Position numbers and translations under genes: made by a program. 64,000 nt of DNA, from NCBI GenBank assembly GCA_963680875.1, contig OY804589.1, positions 20,914,413 to 20,978,412 on the forward strand. The letters run 5' to 3'. Below the pieces are notes generated by a model. That model was not told where the DNA came from. It saw only the letters and a program-made list of their open reading frames with translations, and searched no databases. Numbering within the stretch: position 1 is the first letter of the stretch; the number at the start of each line of letters is the position of its first letter. Below are positions 52,101 through 58,100 of the stretch, one piece after another. This DNA comes from Bathymodiolus brooksi. Its lineage: Eukaryota; Mollusca; Bivalvia; Mytilida; Modiolidae.

Positions 52101-55100
52101 GTATTAAGGTCCTTTATGGTAAAAAAAGTTCTTTGGTAGTCATGCTAGTATCAAGAACATTCGTGGTGAATAAGGTCATTTAGTGGTCATCATTGTATTA
52201 AGGACAGTCAGGTTCAATAATATTACTTAGTGGTCATGTTAGTATTTAGAACACTCATGATCAATACTGTCAATTAGTGGTCATGTAAGTATCAAGGACA
52301 GTCATGGTAAATAATGTGCTTCAGTGATGGTTATGCTAGTATCAAGGAGAGTCATCGGCAATAAGGTATGTTATATGTCATACTTGTATTAAGGAAATTC
52401 ATGGTCAATAAGGTCCTTTATATGTCCTATTTGTATTAAGGAAAGTCATGGTCAATAAGGTCCTTTATATGTCATATTTATATTAAGGACAGTCATGGTC
52501 AATATTGTCTTTTATATGTCCTTTTTGCATTAAGGAAAGTCATGGTCAATACGATTACTTAGTGGTTATCTTAGTATTTAGAACACTCATGATCAATACT
52601 GTCATTTAGTGGTCATGTTAGTATCAAGGACAGTCATGGTAAATAATGTGCTTCAGTGATGGTCATGTTAGTATCAAGGACAGTCATCGGCAATAAGATT
52701 ATTCAGTGATCATATTAGAATTAGAACACTCATGAGCAATAAGGTCCTTTAGGGGTCATATTTGTATTAAAGACAATCATGACCAATTAGGTCATTTAAA
52801 GGTCATGTTAGTATCAAGACCAGTCACGGTGAATAAAGTCATTCGTATTAAGGACAGTCATGGTCAATAAGGTCTGTTGTATGTCCTATTTGTATTAAGA
52901 ACAGTCATGGTCAATAAGGTTTTTTATATGTCGTATATGTATTAAGGAAATTCATTATCAATAATGTCTTTTATATGTCCTACTTGCACTAAGGACAGTC
53001 ATGGTCAATAAGGTATTGTATATGTCCTACTTGTATTAAGGACAGTCATGGCCAATACTGTTCTTTATATGTCCTATTTGTATTAAGGAAAGTTATGGTC
53101 ATTAAGGTTTTTTATATATCATATTTGTAATAAGGAAAGTCATGGTCAATAAGGTCCTTTATATGTCCTATTTGTATTAAGGAAAGTCATGGTCATAAGG
53201 TACTTTATATGTTCTATTTGTATTAAGGAAAGTCATGGTCAATAAGGTCCTTTAGATGTCCTACTTGTATTAAGGACAGCCATGGTCAATAAGATCTTTT
53301 ACATGTCCTACTTGTATTTAGGACAGTCATGGTCAATAATGTCTTTTATATGTTATACTTGTATTAAGAACAGTCATTGTTAATAAGGTCTTTTATGTGT
53401 CCTACTTATATTAAGGACAGTCATGGTCAATAATGTTTTTCATATGTCATATTTGTATTAAGGAAAGTCATGGTCAATAAGGTCCTTTAGATGTCCTTCT
53501 TGTATTAAGGACAGCCATGGTCAATAAGATCTTTTACATGTCCTACTTGTATTTAGGACAGTCATGGTCAATAATGTCTTTTATATGTCCTACTTGTATT
53601 AAGAACAGTCATTGTTAATAAGGTCTTTTATGTGTCCTACTTATATTAAGGACAGTCAAGGTCAATAATGTTTTTCATATGTCATATTTGTATTAAGGAA
53701 AGTCATGGTCCATATGGTCGTTTATATGTCATATTTATATTAAGGACAGTCATGGGCAAGAATAAGGTTTTGTATATGTCCTATTTGTATTAAGGAAAGT
53801 CATGGTCAATAATATTACTTAGTGGTCATGTTATTATTTAGAACACTCATGATCAAATACTGTCATTTAGAGGTCATGTTAGTATCAAGACTAGTCATGG
53901 TGAATAAAGTCATTCGTATTAAGGAGTGTCATGGTCAATAAGGTGTTCTATATGTCCTACTTGCAGTAAGGACAGTCATGATCAAAAAGGTATTTTATAT
54001 TTCCTACTTGCATTAAGGACAGTCATGGTCAAAAAGGTCCTTTATATGTCATATTTATATTAAGGACAGTCATGGTCAATAAGGTCTTTTATATTTCATA
54101 CTTGCATTAAGGGCAGTCATGGTCAAAAGGTCCTTTATATGTCATATTTATATTAAAAACAGTCATGTTCAATAAGGTCTTTTATATGGCCTACTTGTAT
54201 TAAGGACAGTCATGGTCAATAAGGTCTTTTATATGTCCCACTTGTATTAAGGACAGTCATGATCAATAAGGTCTTTTATATGTCATATTTGTATTGAGGA
54301 AAGTCAGGGTCAATAAGGTATTTTATATGTCCTATTTGTATTAAGGACAGCCATGGTCAATAAGATCTTTTATATGTCATATTTATATTAAGGACAGTCA
54401 TTGTCAATTAGGTCTTTTATATGGCATACTTGTATTAAGGACAGTCATGGTCAATACGGTCTTTTATATGTCCTACTTCTATTAAGTACAGTCATGGTCA
54501 AAAAGGTCTTTTATATGTCATATTTGTATTAAGGACAGTCATGGTCAATACGGTTCTTTATATGTCCTATTTGTATTAAGGACAGTCATGGTCAATAAGG
54601 TCTTTTATATGGCCTACTTGTATTAAGGACAGTCATGGTCAATAAAGTCCTTTATATGTCCTATTTGTATTAAGGAAAGTCATGGTCAATAAGGTCCTTT
54701 ATAAGTCATATTTATATTAAGGACAGTCATGGTCAATAAGGTCTTTTATATGTCCTATTTGTATTAAGGACAGTCGTGATCAATAAGATTATTTAGTGGT
54801 CATGTTAGTATTTAGAACACTCATGATTAATACTGTCATTTAGTGGTCATGTTAGAATCAAGGACAGTCATGGTAAATAAGGTACTTTATATCTCCTATT
54901 TGCATTAAGGAAAGTCATGGAAAATAAGGTCTTTTATATGTCCTACTTGTATTAAGAACAGTCATGATTAATAAGGTCTTTTATGTATCCTACTTGTATT
55001 AAGGAAAGGCATGAGCAATAAGGTCTTTTATATGTCATATTTGTATAAAGGACAGTCATGGTCAATATGGTCTTTTTATGTCCTACTTGTATTAAAGACA

Positions 55101-58100
55101 GTCATGGACAATAAGGTACTTTATATATCCTATTTGTATTAAGGAAATTCATGGTCAATAAGGTCCTTTATATGTCCTATTTGTATTAAGGACAGTCATG
55201 GTCAATAAGGTCTGTTATATGTCCTACTTGTATTAAGGACAGTCATGTTCAGTGAAATCTTTTATATGTCCTATTTGCATTAAGGGCAGTCATGGTCAAT
55301 AAGGTCCTTTATATGTCCTATTTGTATTAAAGACAGTCATGGTCAATACTGTCATATAGTGGGCATGTCAGTATCAAGGAAAGTATTGCTTGATAGGGTT
55401 CTTAAGTGGTAATTTTACTCTGAAGGATAGTTATGGTAGATTAGGTGGTGAAATCTTGATGAAAAGATGATTCTCATAGACCGTAAAAATATCTGCAAAT
55501 AAATGTGCCTACCTGTAAAATACGTTATACGTACATTGTACACCTCGTAAAACTGCATTCAGATGATAAATTTGACTAAACCCCACACCTTTCTGATATT
55601 ATATACAAACCGTATATATACAGTCAGTCATATCATCAAAGTTGTGTTCCACTTTACATAAACATAATTAAGTGTTTTTAAGCTATAAACAGACTCTAAG
55701 AGTTCCCAGCATGTATACTGAAAAGTCGTTAGAAAAATATATGATGCTAAATTCACTAAACAATCATTTAAATGTTTCGTCTTTTGAATTGCTATTCTCA
55801 ATGAAAACAAAGCTACAAATGTATAATTTCGTAACGTAACAAAAAATGGAAAATATTATGGGGGATAGAAGAACACTGTATTTCATGTGTAGAACATTGT
55901 GTAAAATTGCACATTACACCGAGATCGGAAACCAACATACACAATATAAAAGTCTATATCTCATTCTTTCTGAATTTTTTGCTGAGCTTCATCTTAATGC
56001 ATATGCATTTATTGGTTTCGTTTGACTGCACTTTTCTAATTTACTTTGCGTACCTCTAAAGACAATATTCATTTGTAATTGTTGACTACCAGTTGTACAT
56101 AAATATCTACCACCGTCATGTGGATCAACATTATAGATAGCCAGATATCCAGTATTCACATTCCCGTATTTAGCACTTTGTTGAAGAATAGACCAACCAG
56201 AATTGATCAATTTGTACCATGTGAAAGACGAGCCTTGTAGTGGACATGTTAATGTAGTTGTATCTCCTTCTATTACTATCACTGAAATTAGATTAAAAAG
56301 TGATTCACAAACTCTACATAGAAAACATTCTTATCAATGTTATAACCCGGATGTTGCTGTCTCCAGTTAATAAAAACCCTATTTCTATTTCTGGTAATAG
56401 AATGGACAAATCAAATTATAGTATTTTTTTACTTCGATATAGATAATACTGAAAATGATATTATCTTTCAAATAATTTTTCAAAAGACATCAACACCTTG
56501 TTGAAAAATATTCGGTACAGATGACTAATATGGTATTGGCAATTATATTATTGTTCAAAGATGACCATTGTTTCACTATTATGTAGCACGATAGCCTTGT
56601 GTACTTTTTTATGTTTGAGGCCATCAACTATCTTTATATTAAACATGCATGTACGGCATCTTCTGTGTCACGACGATTAAATATACTTTCTATGAAGTTG
56701 AAGAATATTCGACCGTTCTGTAAGACATCCTGTTATAAGATATATGTAAGTGTTGACACTTTATTCGTATGGCGAAACACAGGCATGATAGCATCTTTTT
56801 CACTATGAAGGAAGTGCTGAGCCCATAAAATATATAATACATAGCTAGTGGACCCATGCAACTATATAATACATAGTTAGTGGACCTATGCAACTATATA
56901 ATACATAGCTAGTGGACCCATGTAACTATATAATACATAGCTAGTGGACCCATGCAACCTTTTAATACATAGCTAGTGGACCCATACAACTATATAATAC
57001 ATAGCTAGTGGACCCATACAACTATATAATACATAGCTAGTCGACCCATACAACTATATAATACATAGCTAGTCGACCCATGCAACTATATAATACATAG
57101 CTAGTGGACCCATACAACTATATAATGCATAGCTAGTGGACCCATACAACTATATAATGCATAGCTAGTGGACCCATGCAACTATATAATACATAGCTAG
57201 TGGACCCATGCAACTATATAATACATAGCTAGTGGACCCATACAACAATATAATGCATAGCTAGTGGACCCATGCAACTATATAATGCATAGCTAGTGGA
57301 CCCATACAACTATATAATACATAGCTAGTGGACCCATGCAACTATATAATACATAGCTAGTGGACCCATACAACTATATAATGCTTAGCTAGTGGACCCA
57401 TAAACTATATAATACATAGCTAGTGGACCCATGTAACTATATAATACATAGCTAGTGGACCCATACAACTATATAATGCATAGCTAGTGGAACCATGTAA
57501 CTATATAATGCATAGCTAGTGGACCCATACAACTATATAATACATAGCTAGTTGACCCATGCAACTATATAATGCTTAGCTAGTGGACCCATAAACTATA
57601 TAATACATAGCTAGTGGACCCATGTAACTATATAATACATAGCTAGTGGACCCATACAACTATATAATGCATAACTAGTGGACCCATGCAACTATATAAT
57701 GCATAGCTAGTGGACCCATACAACTATATAATACATAGCTAGTGGACCCATGCAACTATATAATGCAAAACTAGTGGACCCATGCAACTATATAATACAT
57801 AGCTAGTGGACCCATACAACTATATAATACATAGCTAGTGGACCCATGAACTATATAATACATAGCTAGTGAACCCATACAACTATATAATGCATAGCTA
57901 ATGGACCCATACAACTATATAATACATAGCTAGTGGACCCATAAAACTATATAATACATAGCTAGTGGACCCATGCAACTATATAATACATAGCTAGTGA
58001 ACCCATAAAACTATATAATACATAGCTAGTGGACCCGTAAAACCATATAATACATAGCTAGTGGACCAATAGAACTATATAATGCATAGCTAGTGGACCC